A stretch of 30,669 nt of DNA from NCBI GenBank assembly GCA_028290125.1, contig JAQGKM010000048.1, positions 1-30,669 of the forward strand, written 5' to 3'. Origin of the DNA: Hyphomicrobiales bacterium (GTDB taxonomy: Bacteria; Pseudomonadota; Alphaproteobacteria; Rhizobiales; Beijerinckiaceae). This document shows, piece by piece, positions 8,212 to 15,620 of this stretch. Each line of letters starts with the position of its first letter. The first letter of the stretch is position 1. A program made the translations under genes and the position numbers. The notes under the pieces were generated by a model, which did no database searches, was not told where the DNA came from, and worked only from the letters and a program-made list of their open reading frames with translations.

Positions 8212-9546
8212 ATGGACAGGCTGGCGCATTTCGCATTGGTAGGGCTGCTGGCCGGGACGCTGTCCGCCTGCGGCGAGCGTTCGAATGTGCCGGAGGAGCA
8301 ATCCTACGGCGCCAATCCGACGCTGCCGGCGCCCAAGAATACTCTCATTCCGACGGTCAACATCGCGGCCGCCAAGGGCTGGCCTGAAGGCGCGCAGCCG
8401 AAGGCCGCCGATGGCATGAGCGTGACGGCTTTCGCCACCGGCCTGCAGCATCCGCGAAAAGTGTTGCAGCTTCCCAACGGCGACGTGCTGGTTGCCGAAA
8501 GCGACGCGCCGCCGAAGGAAGAGTCGGAAGGCATCAAGGGCTGGGTCATGGGTCTGGCGATGAAGCGCGCTGGCTCCAGCAAGCCGAGCGCGAACCGCAT
8601 CACGCTGCTGCGTGACGCCGATGGCGACGGCCGCGCCGAGGGGCGCTTCGTCTTCGCCGAGAATCTGAATTCGCCCTTCGGAATGGCGCTCGTCGGCAAC
8701 GACCTCTACGTCGCCAACACCGACGCCATCGTGCGCTTCGCCTATCAGGAGGGCGCCACGCGCGCTGAAGGCGCGCCCGTCACCGTGACGCCCTTGCCGG
8801 CGCGTCCGTTCAATCATCACTGGACGAAAGATCTCGCCGCCTCGCCGGACGGCTCGAAGCTGTACGTGACGGTCGGCTCCAACAGCAACGTCGGCGAGAA
8901 CGGACTCGACGCCGAGAAGGATCGCGCCTCCGTGTTCGAGGTCGATCGCACGACGGGCCAGAAGCGTCTCTATGCGTCGGGCCTGCGCAATCCGAACGGT
9001 CCCGCGTTCGAGCCTCAGTCGGGCGCGCTCTGGGTTGTCGTCAACGAGCGCGACGAGATCGGCAGCGACCTCGTGCCGGATTACATGACGAGCGTGAAGG
9101 ACGGCGGCTTCTATGGTTGGCCCTTCTCCTATTATGGCCAGACGGTCGATACGCGCGTCAAAGAGCAAAATCCCGAACTCGTCGCCAAGGCCATCAAGCC
9201 CGACTATGCGCTGGGCGCCCATACGGCGTCCCTCGGTCTCGCCTTCAACACCGGCGATCTGTTTCCGCCGGAGTTCAAGGGCGGCGCCTTCATCGGCCAG
9301 CACGGATCGTGGAATCGCAAGCCGCGCAGCGGCTACAAGGTCGTGTTCGTGTCGTTCCGCGACGGCAAGCCGGAAGGATTGCCGCGCGACATTCTCACGG
9401 GCTTCGTCAACGACAATGACGAGGCGCTCGGCAGGCCTGTCGGCGTGACCTTCGATCGCGCCGGCGCGCTTCTGGTGGCCGACGATGTCGGCTCCACGGT
9501 GTGGCGCGTCGCGCCTGTGAAGAAGTCGGCCGCCATCCAGAACTGA
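8212..9546 (+). CDS. Sorbosone/glucose dehydrogenase-like beta-propeller lipoprotein
   Basis: This 444-residue protein carries a lipoprotein signal: MDRLAHFALVGLLAGTLSAC, with lipobox LSAC and lipidation expected at Cys20. Gly21 and Glu22 follow, with no Asp at +2, so outer-membrane sorting is likely. The rest matches the glucose/sorbosone dehydrogenase six-bladed propeller: ATGLQHPRKVLQLPNGDVLV, NSPFGMALVGNDLYVANTD, YASGLRNPNGPAFEP, FIGQHGSWNRKPRSGYKVVF and a final blade DRAGALLVADDVGSTVWRV. The family typically oxidises sugars or alcohols in the periplasm with PQQ; PQQ use here is inferred. GGGAGAGA provides the ribosome binding site. It lies 67 bp after the ModA-like gene and is the last gene before the thiamine promoter, so it may be the end of the catabolic run or an independent unit. 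Confidence 0.85.
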   Translation: MDRLAHFALVGLLAGTLSACGERSNVPEEQSYGANPTLPAPKNTLIPTVNIAAAKGWPEGAQPKAADGMSVTAFATGLQHPRKVLQLPNGDVLVAESDAPPKEESEGIKGWVMGLAMKRAGSSKPSANRITLLRDADGDGRAEGRFVFAENLNSPFGMALVGNDLYVANTDAIVRFAYQEGATRAEGAPVTVTPLPARPFNHHWTKDLAASPDGSKLYVTVGSNSNVGENGLDAEKDRASVFEVDRTTGQKRLYASGLRNPNGPAFEPQSGALWVVVNERDEIGSDLVPDYMTSVKDGGFYGWPFSYYGQTVDTRVKEQNPELVAKAIKPDYALGAHTASLGLAFNTGDLFPPEFKGGAFIGQHGSWNRKPRSGYKVVFVSFRDGKPEGLPRDILTGFVNDNDEALGRPVGVTFDRAGALLVADDVGSTVWRVAPVKKSAAIQN

Positions 9547-9580
9547 CAAACGCGGGCGTGACCGAAGCGCCGCGCTCCGT

Positions 9581-9609
9581 TTGACGAAGTCGCCGGAAGT
9601 CGCCATGCT
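9581..9609 (+). promoter_or_regulatory. Candidate sigma70-type promoter for the thiamine operon
   Basis: TTGACG (9581-9586) is separated by 17 bases from CATGCT (9604-9609). The predicted transcription start near 9616 coincides with the 5' edge of the TPP riboswitch, which supports the call. The -10 match is weak. Confidence 0.5.
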
Positions 9610-9616
9610 GGTGGCG

Positions 9617-9732
9617 TTTCCGGGAGATCCCCGACAAGGGGCTGAGAAACCGATGGCTGGACCGTTTCGCACGGTCCAGCAGCGCGGAAATCCCTCGAAC
9701 CTGATCCGGTTAGCACCGGCGTAGGGAGGGAA
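9617..9732 (+). promoter_or_regulatory. TPP riboswitch (THI-box) upstream of thiO
   Basis: The conserved TPP aptamer cores are present in order: CCCC/GGGG stem and GCTGAGA (9631-9647), TCCCTCGAACCTGATCCGG (9691-9709), a CCGG/CCGG stem, and GCGTAGGGAGGGAA (9719-9732). The GCTGAGA core binds the pyrimidine and the CCTGAT/GCGTAGGGA side binds the pyrophosphate in known structures. Between them an accessory perfect 10-bp hairpin occurs (GCTGGACCGT at 9656-9665 and ACGGTCCAGC at 9671-9680, 5-nt loop), an insertion seen in many proteobacterial THI-boxes. The aptamer ends 38 bases before the thiO ATG at 9771. No poly-T terminator follows, so control of translation initiation is the more likely mechanism. 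Exact ends are approximate. Confidence 0.95.
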
Positions 9733-9770
9733 TCGCGTCAGCACCCTCGCACGCCAATTCCGCGAGGGGC

Positions 9771-10982
9771 ATGACGATTATCATCGAACAAACCATTGAT
9801 GTCGGCCGCCGGCTACCGGCGACGCCGATCTTGCAACACGCGCCCGCCGCACTGCCCGCCACGGCGGATGTCGTCATCATCGGCGGCGGCGTCATCGGCC
9901 TGTCGATCGCCTGGCGCGCCGCGCTCGCGGGCCTGGCGACGGTCGTGGTCGAGCGCGACGAGGCCGGCGCCGGCGCGAGCCTCGCGGCGACCGGCATGCT
10001 CGCGGCCGCAGCCGAATTCGAGACCGGCGGCGAAAGTCTCCTTCCGTTCGCCCTGGCGAGCCAGCGACGCTGGCCGCGCTTTCGCGATGAGCTCGAACAG
10101 GCGAGCGGCGTGTCGCTGGATTTCGAGACGCGCGGCACGCTCGTCGTGGCGCTGACGCGCGATGAAACATCGAGGTTGCGCGCCAAGCATGATCTGCACG
10201 TGCGTGCAGGATTGCCGACGCGCTGGCTCGCCGCCACGGAGGCGCGCGATCTCGAGCCGGGTCTGCGCTCCTCGACGACAGCGGCCCTGTTGTGCGCTGA
10301 CGATCATCAGGTCGATCCGCGTCGGCTGATCCCCGCGCTGCGGCTCGCGCTGAAAGCTGCGGGCGCGACACTGGTGGAGCATTGCGACGTCCTGTCGATC
10401 GATCGTGAAAACGGCCGCTGCGCCGGCGTCGTCACAAACCACGGCGCCTGCCGCGCGCCATCGGTGGTGGTCGCAGCGGGCGCCTGGGCTGCGCGCGCGG
10501 GTCTGCTGCCCGAGTCGATCCACGCGCCCGTGCGCCCGCTCAAGGGGCAATCCATCGCCTTGCGGATGAACCGCATGGCGCCGGCGACACGCCATGTCAT
10601 CTGGACCGAGCAGGTCCACATGGCGCCGAAGGCGGATGGCCGCCTGATCGTCGGCGCGACGGTCGAGGAATGCGGCTTCGATCCCTCCATCACGGCGGGC
10701 GGACTCTTCGCCTTGCTGGAGGGCGCACGCCGCGCCCTGCCGTGCGTGGAAGAGATGAGCGTCGACGCGGTGTGGAGCGGCTTTCGCCCGACCTCCGACG
10801 ACGACGCGCCGATCCTCGGCGCAACGCCCGTGCCGGGATTGCTGCTGGCCGTCGGGCATCATCGCAATGGAATCCTGCTGGCGCCCGCGACGGCGGACGC
10901 AATCGTCGATCTGCTGCAGGGACGCAATGCGGCGCCCGAGGCCGCCGCGCTCGATCTCGCACGCTTCAGGAGGAGCGCATGA
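9771..10982 (+). CDS. thiO: Glycine oxidase ThiO (FAD-dependent)
   Basis: The 403-residue flavoprotein belongs to the D-amino-acid oxidase/glycine oxidase family. ThiO oxidises glycine to iminoglycine, which supplies the C2-N3 unit of the thiazole ring in aerobes. ADVVIIGGGVIGLSIAWR (about residues 32-49) is the FAD dinucleotide-binding fold, GASLAATGMLAAAAEF is the second flavin motif, and the C-terminal VGHHRNGILLAPATA is the conserved FAD-contacting segment. About 30 residues precede the Rossmann fold (MTIIIEQTIDVGRR...), longer than in many homologues, but no better in-frame start exists. It is the first gene after the TPP riboswitch, where related bacteria often have thiC. Its stop overlaps the thiS start (ATGA). 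Confidence 0.92.
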   Translation: MTIIIEQTIDVGRRLPATPILQHAPAALPATADVVIIGGGVIGLSIAWRAALAGLATVVVERDEAGAGASLAATGMLAAAAEFETGGESLLPFALASQRRWPRFRDELEQASGVSLDFETRGTLVVALTRDETSRLRAKHDLHVRAGLPTRWLAATEARDLEPGLRSSTTAALLCADDHQVDPRRLIPALRLALKAAGATLVEHCDVLSIDRENGRCAGVVTNHGACRAPSVVVAAGAWAARAGLLPESIHAPVRPLKGQSIALRMNRMAPATRHVIWTEQVHMAPKADGRLIVGATVEECGFDPSITAGGLFALLEGARRALPCVEEMSVDAVWSGFRPTSDDDAPILGATPVPGLLLAVGHHRNGILLAPATADAIVDLLQGRNAAPEAAALDLARFRRSA

Positions 10983-11191
10983 AAATCTACGTCAACGGCG
11001 TCGAGCGCGAAGGCGCTTACACGCGTCTGTCCGAACTCTGGGCGGAGCAGAGCCGCGAAAACGAGATCGCAAGTCCGCGCGGCTTCGCCATGGCGGTGAA
11101 CGGAGAACTCGTGCGGCGCGACCAATGGGACAGCACGCCGGTCGCCGCCGGCGATCGCATCGAAATCGTACGCGCATTCGCGGGAGGCTGA
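10979..11191 (+). CDS. thiS: Sulfur carrier protein ThiS
   Basis: ThiS is a 70-residue ubiquitin-like sulfur carrier whose C-terminal Gly-Gly is adenylated and thiocarboxylated before giving sulfur to ThiG. The sequence starts MKIYVNGVEREG, contains the typical FAMAVNGELVRRDQW segment and DRIEIVRAFAGG, and ends in the required GG. The ATG overlaps the thiO stop in an ATGA, with AGGAGGAG just upstream, so translation is coupled. thiG begins three bases after its stop. The adenylating enzyme (ThiF/MoeB type) is not in the window. Confidence 0.95.
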   Translation: MKIYVNGVEREGAYTRLSELWAEQSRENEIASPRGFAMAVNGELVRRDQWDSTPVAAGDRIEIVRAFAGG

Positions 11192-11193
11192 AC

Positions 11194-11961
11194 ATGCTGG
11201 ACAATTTCTCGATTGCGGGCGTGCCCCTGACATCCCGGCTTCTGCTCGGCACCGCCGGCTATCCAAATCAACGGCTCATGTGCGACGCCGTGCGCGCGAG
11301 CGGCTGCGAGATCGTCACGGTTTCGCTGCGCCGCGCATCGCTCAGCGGGCACGGATCCGACACGCTGGAGCTACTGTCGGGCTATCGCATCCTGCCCAAC
11401 ACCGCCGGTTGCGAGACGGCGCGCGACGCCATTCTCACCGCCGAACTCGCGCGCGAGGCGCTGGGGACCAACTGGGTGAAGCTCGAAGTGATCGGCGATC
11501 GCGAAACGCTTTATCCCGACGTCAGCGAATTGCTCGAGGCGACGCGCAAGCTCGTCGATCTCGGCTTCGTCGTCCTGCCTTACTGCTCGGACGATCCCGT
11601 CCTGTGCCAGCGTCTCGCCGATGTCGGCGCAGCCGCCGTCATGCCGATGGGATCGCTGATCGGCTCGGGCATGGGCGTCGCCAATCCGGCGACCCTCGAA
11701 CTGATCTGCCGCCGCTCGCCCGTGCCGGTCATCGTCGACGCCGGCATCGGCACAGCGTCGGATGCGGTGATCGCCATGGAGCTCGGCGCCTCGGCCGTGC
11801 TCCTCAACACGGCCGTGTCGCGCGCCGACGATCCCGTGGCGATGGCCAACGCCATGCGGCTTGCGGTGGAGTCCGGCCGGCTCGCGCATGTCGCCGGGCG
11901 AATCCCGCGGCGCGGCCGCGCCGAGCCTTCGAGCCCGCAACTGGGCCTCGTCGGCTCGTGA
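11194..11961 (+). CDS. thiG: Thiazole synthase ThiG
   Basis: The 255-residue TIM-barrel enzyme condenses 1-deoxyxylulose 5-phosphate, iminoglycine and ThiS thiocarboxylate into the thiazole phosphate moiety. LTSRLLLGTAGYPN near residues 12-25 and NWVKLEVIGD near 93-102 are family signatures. Lys96 corresponds to the Schiff-base lysine of Bacillus ThiG. PVIVDAGIGTASDAVIAMELG and VLLNTAVSRADDPVAMA complete the phosphate-binding end of the barrel. A GGGAGG ribosome binding site precedes the ATG inside the end of thiS. The last codon overlaps the GTG start of thiE (GTGA). Confidence 0.96.
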   Translation: MLDNFSIAGVPLTSRLLLGTAGYPNQRLMCDAVRASGCEIVTVSLRRASLSGHGSDTLELLSGYRILPNTAGCETARDAILTAELAREALGTNWVKLEVIGDRETLYPDVSELLEATRKLVDLGFVVLPYCSDDPVLCQRLADVGAAAVMPMGSLIGSGMGVANPATLELICRRSPVPVIVDAGIGTASDAVIAMELGASAVLLNTAVSRADDPVAMANAMRLAVESGRLAHVAGRIPRRGRAEPSSPQLGLVGS

Positions 11962-12569
11962 GGCATTTACCTGCGCGGTTGCTGGTCGTGACGGATCGCA
12001 AGCTCTCCGCGCGTCACGTGCTGGAGACGGTCGCGGCGGCGTTGCAGGGCGGCGCGAACTGGTTCTGGCTGCGCGATCGCGACCTCGAAGGCCGCGAGAG
12101 GGAGCGGCTTGCGCACGCCATGATGCAGCATCTGCGCGGGCGCGGGTTTCTCACCATCGGCGGTGACGTCGAACTCGCGCGCATTGTCGGCGCACATGGC
12201 GTCCAGCTCTCCGCGCAGGCCGACGTGAAGGCAGCACGCCTTCTCCTTGGACAGGACATGCTCATCGGCGTCTCGGCGCATGTGGGGCAGGATGTCGAGC
12301 AGGCGCAGCGCGACGGGGCGGATTACGTGACGCTGAGCCCCGTCTTCCCATCCGCCAGCAAGCCCGGTTATGGCCCGGCTCTCGGCGTGCAGGCGCTTGC
12401 GCAGGCGGGCGCCTGTGGGCTCCCGGTCGTCGCGCTTGGCGGCGTCACGGCCGGCAATGCTGCGGCGTGCATCAAGGCCGGGGCGTCGGGCGTTGCGGTG
12501 ATGGGTGGCGTCTTCGGGGCGCCTGACGCGTGTGCTGCGGCCAAAGCACTGGTGGATGGCGTGCGCTGA
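11958..12569 (+). CDS. thiE: Thiamine phosphate synthase ThiE (GTG start)
   Basis: The 203-residue product is a ThiE/TenI-fold protein that joins the pyrimidine pyrophosphate and thiazole phosphate. Motifs: LLVVTDRKL at the N-terminus, NWFWLRDRDLEGRER (the substrate-binding LR-D-D region), HGVQLS, DYVTLSPVFPSASKPGYGPALG (GPVFPT-type loop) and VVALGGVTAGNAAACIKAGASGVAVMGG. The start is the GTG at 11958, overlapping the thiG stop as GTGA; the first ATG is much too far inside. It diverges from typical ThiE at the LRDRD and LSPVFPSASK motifs, so a TenI-like role cannot be excluded, but its position in the operon favours ThiE. Confidence 0.88.
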   Translation: MRHLPARLLVVTDRKLSARHVLETVAAALQGGANWFWLRDRDLEGRERERLAHAMMQHLRGRGFLTIGGDVELARIVGAHGVQLSAQADVKAARLLLGQDMLIGVSAHVGQDVEQAQRDGADYVTLSPVFPSASKPGYGPALGVQALAQAGACGLPVVALGGVTAGNAAACIKAGASGVAVMGGVFGAPDACAAAKALVDGVR

Positions 12570-12825
12570 TTTCCGCAGTTTCGATCACAAGTGCGAATCT
12601 CTTCAGACGCGACCTCTGATTATCCGCTACAGTGCAGGCCTGTTCGTTCACCCGCCATGCGGGTCGGCGACGAGTCACTTCGGGCCAGCCCTCCGGGGCT
12701 TCCCCTTATGCCGATGCTGGTTGCGACGCTGGTTTCAAGAACTTGCGCTCGCGGCTCTGCTGGAGGATCGCACCGTCACGCGTGATGGGCGGGATCCGTC
12801 GAACGGTTCACCAAGGGAGGCAAGA

Positions 12826-12972
12826 ATGGCTAAAGGTCAGATGAAGGGCAACAAGGAAACCAAGAAACCCAAGGCCGACAAGAACGCCAAGGGTGGGACG
12901 GGCAGCGCCTACAAGCAGTCGCAGGGCGGCGGCATCAGCGCCACCACGGAAACCTTCGCCAAGAAGAAATAA
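12826..12972 (+). CDS. Small lysine-rich protein of unknown function
   Basis: This 48-residue protein starts MAKGQMKGNKETKKPKADKN and ends ATTETFAKKK. It is strongly basic and Gly/Lys rich, with no hydrophobic segment, and is probably disordered. Similar short proteins beginning MAKGQ..NKE are, to my knowledge, common as uncharacterised proteins in proteobacteria. AAGGGAGGCAAGA upstream of the ATG is a strong ribosome binding site, which supports translation; the frame is open further upstream, but that part lacks a start of comparable quality. The 256 bp between thiE and this gene hold no gene, only a short ACCCGC-CAT-GCGGGT hairpin at 12650-12664 without a T-run. A possible nucleic-acid association is inferred from charge alone. 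Confidence 0.75.
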   Translation: MAKGQMKGNKETKKPKADKNAKGGTGSAYKQSQGGGISATTETFAKKK

Positions 12973-12978
12973 CGCTTA

Positions 12979-13004
12979 CGCGCGTCCGCCAGAGCGGGCG
13001 CGCG
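12979..13004. terminator. Bidirectional hairpin between convergent genes
   Basis: CGCGCGTCCGC (12979-12989) pairs with GCGGGCGCGCG (12994-13004) over 11 bp with one G-T pair and a CAGA loop. It lies between the small lysine-rich gene and the convergent glf stop. Neither side has a long T-run (ACTCTTACG on +; TAAGCGTTATTTC on -), so it may be an imperfect or Rho-assisted terminator. Confidence 0.55.
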
Positions 13005-13008
13005 ACTC

Positions 13009-14187
13009 TTACGCCGCGCGCGCCTTGGGGGCGGGCGCGTGCTGCAGCGGCTCGACGAAAAATGACGGAATGGCGCGGCTTTCTGCAACGCAGCGGAGAA
13101 CGTCCTGCGCGGCGTCGAGCGCCTCGCCGATCGTCACATCCATGTCGAGATAGCGGTACGAGCCGAGGCGTCCGAGAAAGCTGACGCCCGATGTCGCGCG
13201 TGCGCGCTGCACGTATTTCTCCAGCATGTGCTCTTCGCGCGCCTGCCGGATCGGATAATAGGGAATGTCGTTGGGGCCGCAGGCGCGGCTGAATTCGCGG
13301 TAGCAGATCGTGCCGTCGATCTCCTGCGATTCCCACGGCGCGAAGTGCTTGTGCTCGGTGATGCGCGTGAACGGCACATCCTCGTCGCAGTAATTGATCA
13401 CCGCCGCGCCCTGATAATCGCCCGTCTTCCGGAACACGTCGAAATCCAGCGTGCGATAGCCGAGCCGCCCGTGTGCGAATTCGAAATAGCGGTCGATGGG
13501 GCCGGAATAGAAGATGTGCGCAAAGTCTTCGTCGAGCGACTCATGCGCCGTCTTCAGCCGTACCTCGATGCCCGGCGCCTGCAGCATGGCGTCGACGATC
13601 CTGGTGTAGCCTTCAGCGGGAATCGCCTGATATTTGTGGGCGAAATAGCGGTCGTCGTAGTTGAAGCGCAGCGGCAGTCGTTTCAGGATCGAGCTTGGCA
13701 GTTCGGTCGGCTCCATGCCCCATTGCTTGCGCGTGTAGCCGCGAAAGAACGCCTTGTAGAGATCGGCGCCGATCATCGACAGGGCCTGCTCCTCGAAATT
13801 CGCCGGATCGGCGATCGCCTGCGCCTTGGCGGCGATGAAGGCGCGCGCCTCGTCCGGGCCCATCGTGGTGCGGAAGAACTGGTTGATGGTGAGCAGATTG
13901 ACCGGCAGCGAATAGACGGAGCCGCCCGAGATGGCGCGCACCTGGTGCAGATAGGGCTTCATGGCGCCAAAGCGCTGGATGAATGACCAGACGCGTTCGT
14001 CCGACGTGTGGAAGATGTGCGGGCCGTAGACATGCGTCATGACGCCCGTGCGGGCGTCACGCTCACTGTGGCAATTGCCCGCGACATGCGCGCGCTCGTC
14101 CACCACGACGATGCTGTGCCCGGCTTCCGCCAGCACCCGCGCCAGAACTGCTCCGCTGAAACCTGCCCCGACAATACAAAACCGCAT
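13009..14187 (-). CDS. glf: UDP-galactopyranose mutase
   Basis: This 392-residue flavoenzyme interconverts UDP-galactopyranose and UDP-galactofuranose in the cytoplasm. MRFCIVGAGFSGAVLARVLAE is the FAD-binding N-terminus; GNCHSERDARTGVMTHVYGPHIFHT is clearly Glf, as are SLPVNLLTINQFF, the KQWGMEPTELP segment and the later YPIRQAREEHMLEKY and GRLGSYRYLDMD motifs. The length is normal for bacterial Glf. It is the last of four same-strand genes and starts 15 bp after the stop of a glycosyltransferase-like gene. This suggests that galactofuranose is added by the neighbouring transferases, either to a polysaccharide or to the Ser/Thr-rich repeat protein upstream. Confidence 0.95.
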   Translation of the reverse strand: MRFCIVGAGFSGAVLARVLAEAGHSIVVVDERAHVAGNCHSERDARTGVMTHVYGPHIFHTSDERVWSFIQRFGAMKPYLHQVRAISGGSVYSLPVNLLTINQFFRTTMGPDEARAFIAAKAQAIADPANFEEQALSMIGADLYKAFFRGYTRKQWGMEPTELPSSILKRLPLRFNYDDRYFAHKYQAIPAEGYTRIVDAMLQAPGIEVRLKTAHESLDEDFAHIFYSGPIDRYFEFAHGRLGYRTLDFDVFRKTGDYQGAAVINYCDEDVPFTRITEHKHFAPWESQEIDGTICYREFSRACGPNDIPYYPIRQAREEHMLEKYVQRARATSGVSFLGRLGSYRYLDMDVTIGEALDAAQDVLRCVAESRAIPSFFVEPLQHAPAPKARAA

Positions 14188-14202
14188 GGGTCGCTCGCTT
14201 CG

Positions 14203-15582
14203 TCAGCCCGCGAGGGCGAGAGGACATTCCGCTTCGTCATCCTCGGGAAGAGGCGACGCGACGGGCCGGTGATCGATGAAGGATGCAAGTTCTCCGTCGG
14301 CGAGCGCCGCATAGGCTTGCACGAGGTCGCCGACGTTCATCGATGCATCCTGCTTCCAGAACGAGAGATGTCCGGCGACAAAGCCCGGGTAAATGCAATT
14401 GTTCCGCCGTGCACGCTTGCGCACGCCGTAGCAGAGGTCGTGTTCGTCATCGGCCATGATGTCGGGGATGTGGACAAGGTCACGTCCGAGCCAGGCGATG
14501 AAGTTGATGCTGATCCGCTCGTTCCAGATGATCGGCGCCGAGGACGCAGGCTGGAAGGCCGCGGGATCGCGCAGGAAGTGATGGTGCAGCTCCTGCGCTT
14601 TCGCGCCATCGCCCCAGAGCTTTCCGCACATGCCGCCGGGCGGCAGTTCGCACTCCAGCATGTCGAGCGGAATGGCGCCGGCCTTCTGCTGGAAATGCGC
14701 GCAGACGCCATTGTTCACGACATTGGCGCTGACCAGGAAATACTCGGGATGGTGCTTCCGGAACGCGACGAATTCGGCCAGCCGGTGCAGGTCGAAATAG
14801 ACGATGTCGTCGTCGCATTTCAGGAAGACGTCGTTGGCGTGCGCGTCGCTGGTGGCGACATAATGCTGGTAGGCGCGCGTGTAGAACATGGCGGTCGGCG
14901 GGTAATGGCGTTCCGGGCCGCTGACGAACAGGCGCGCGCGGGCGTCTTCCATGCCGGGAAAGCGCCAGTCGCCATTCGAGCCATAGCCGGTGCGGTAGAG
15001 CAGGTTGAAGGAGCCAGCCTCGATCGGCCTGCGGTCGTGCATCAGGAGGCGTCCGTTGAAGAACACCTTCAGGCCGTCCGAGCCGATCTCGAGCTCGATG
15101 TCGACGAAGCCGAACTCCGGCATCAACGCCGGCGTGCTGACGAATTTCGTGCGGTCGGGATCGGGCGTGCGCCCGACGACGTCCGCAAGCGTCGCGGCCG
15201 CGTCGAAATCACGGATTGCGCTGACCGCGTTGCCCCAGCCGCCTAGCACGATCTCGAAACTCAGGCCTGCGCCGGAGATGCGCTGCAGGCCGATGTGTAC
15301 GTCGCTTTGCGCGCGCACCCGCAGGGGAATGCGTTGCGGTACCGCGCCGAGTTCGATGGCCTGCGGCCAGCGGAAATATTCAAGCGTATGGCTCGGCGTG
15401 GTCTGCACGACCGGAAACATCTCGCGCAGCCAGCGCGCGTCCTCGCCATTGCGCGTGAAGTCCCACACGTGCCACTCGTCGATCAGTCCGGCGTCGATGG
15501 CGGCGGCGGCGTAGCGCGTCAGCAATTGCATCCGGTCGCGGCGGCCCGCGAAGGTGACGAGGATGGTGCGGCTCTGGTGCAT
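14203..15582 (-). CDS. Glycosyltransferase-like protein with inserted FAMeT-like (PF12248-type) domain
   Basis: The 459-residue protein begins MHQSRTILVTFAGRRDRM; the frame stays open upstream, but that stretch runs into the preceding gene and looks non-coding. Residues 5-75 look like the first strands of a nucleotide-sugar glycosyltransferase. KCDDDIVYFDLHRLAEFVAF (DDD at 257-259) resembles the metal-binding DxD of galactosyl- and N-acetylglucosaminyltransferase-like families. Between them, residues 85-205 contain FEIVLGGWGNAVSAIRD, a VDIELEIGSDGLKVFFNG strand pair and LLYRTGYGSNGDWRF. This matches my memory of the farnesoic acid O-methyltransferase (FAMeT/DM9-associated, PF12248) beta-sandwich, best known from animals. 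It may act as a carbohydrate-binding module. The gene lies between a GT41 protein (38 bp upstream) and glf, so a role in glycan assembly is likely; donor and acceptor are unknown. Confidence 0.7.
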   Translation of the reverse strand: MHQSRTILVTFAGRRDRMQLLTRYAAAAIDAGLIDEWHVWDFTRNGEDARWLREMFPVVQTTPSHTLEYFRWPQAIELGAVPQRIPLRVRAQSDVHIGLQRISGAGLSFEIVLGGWGNAVSAIRDFDAAATLADVVGRTPDPDRTKFVSTPALMPEFGFVDIELEIGSDGLKVFFNGRLLMHDRRPIEAGSFNLLYRTGYGSNGDWRFPGMEDARARLFVSGPERHYPPTAMFYTRAYQHYVATSDAHANDVFLKCDDDIVYFDLHRLAEFVAFRKHHPEYFLVSANVVNNGVCAHFQQKAGAIPLDMLECELPPGGMCGKLWGDGAKAQELHHHFLRDPAAFQPASSAPIIWNERISINFIAWLGRDLVHIPDIMADDEHDLCYGVRKRARRNNCIYPGFVAGHLSFWKQDASMNVGDLVQAYAALADGELASFIDHRPVASPLPEDDEAECPLALAG

Positions 15583-15620
15583 GGGCAGGGTCTCGAATTT
15601 CAGGAGTCGCGCAGGCGCGG

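Noticed and set aside
12650..12664. Hairpin ACCCGC-CAT-GCGGGT after thiE as a terminator
   Set aside because: The stem is only 6 bp with a 3-base loop and no T-run follows; kept only as a remark.
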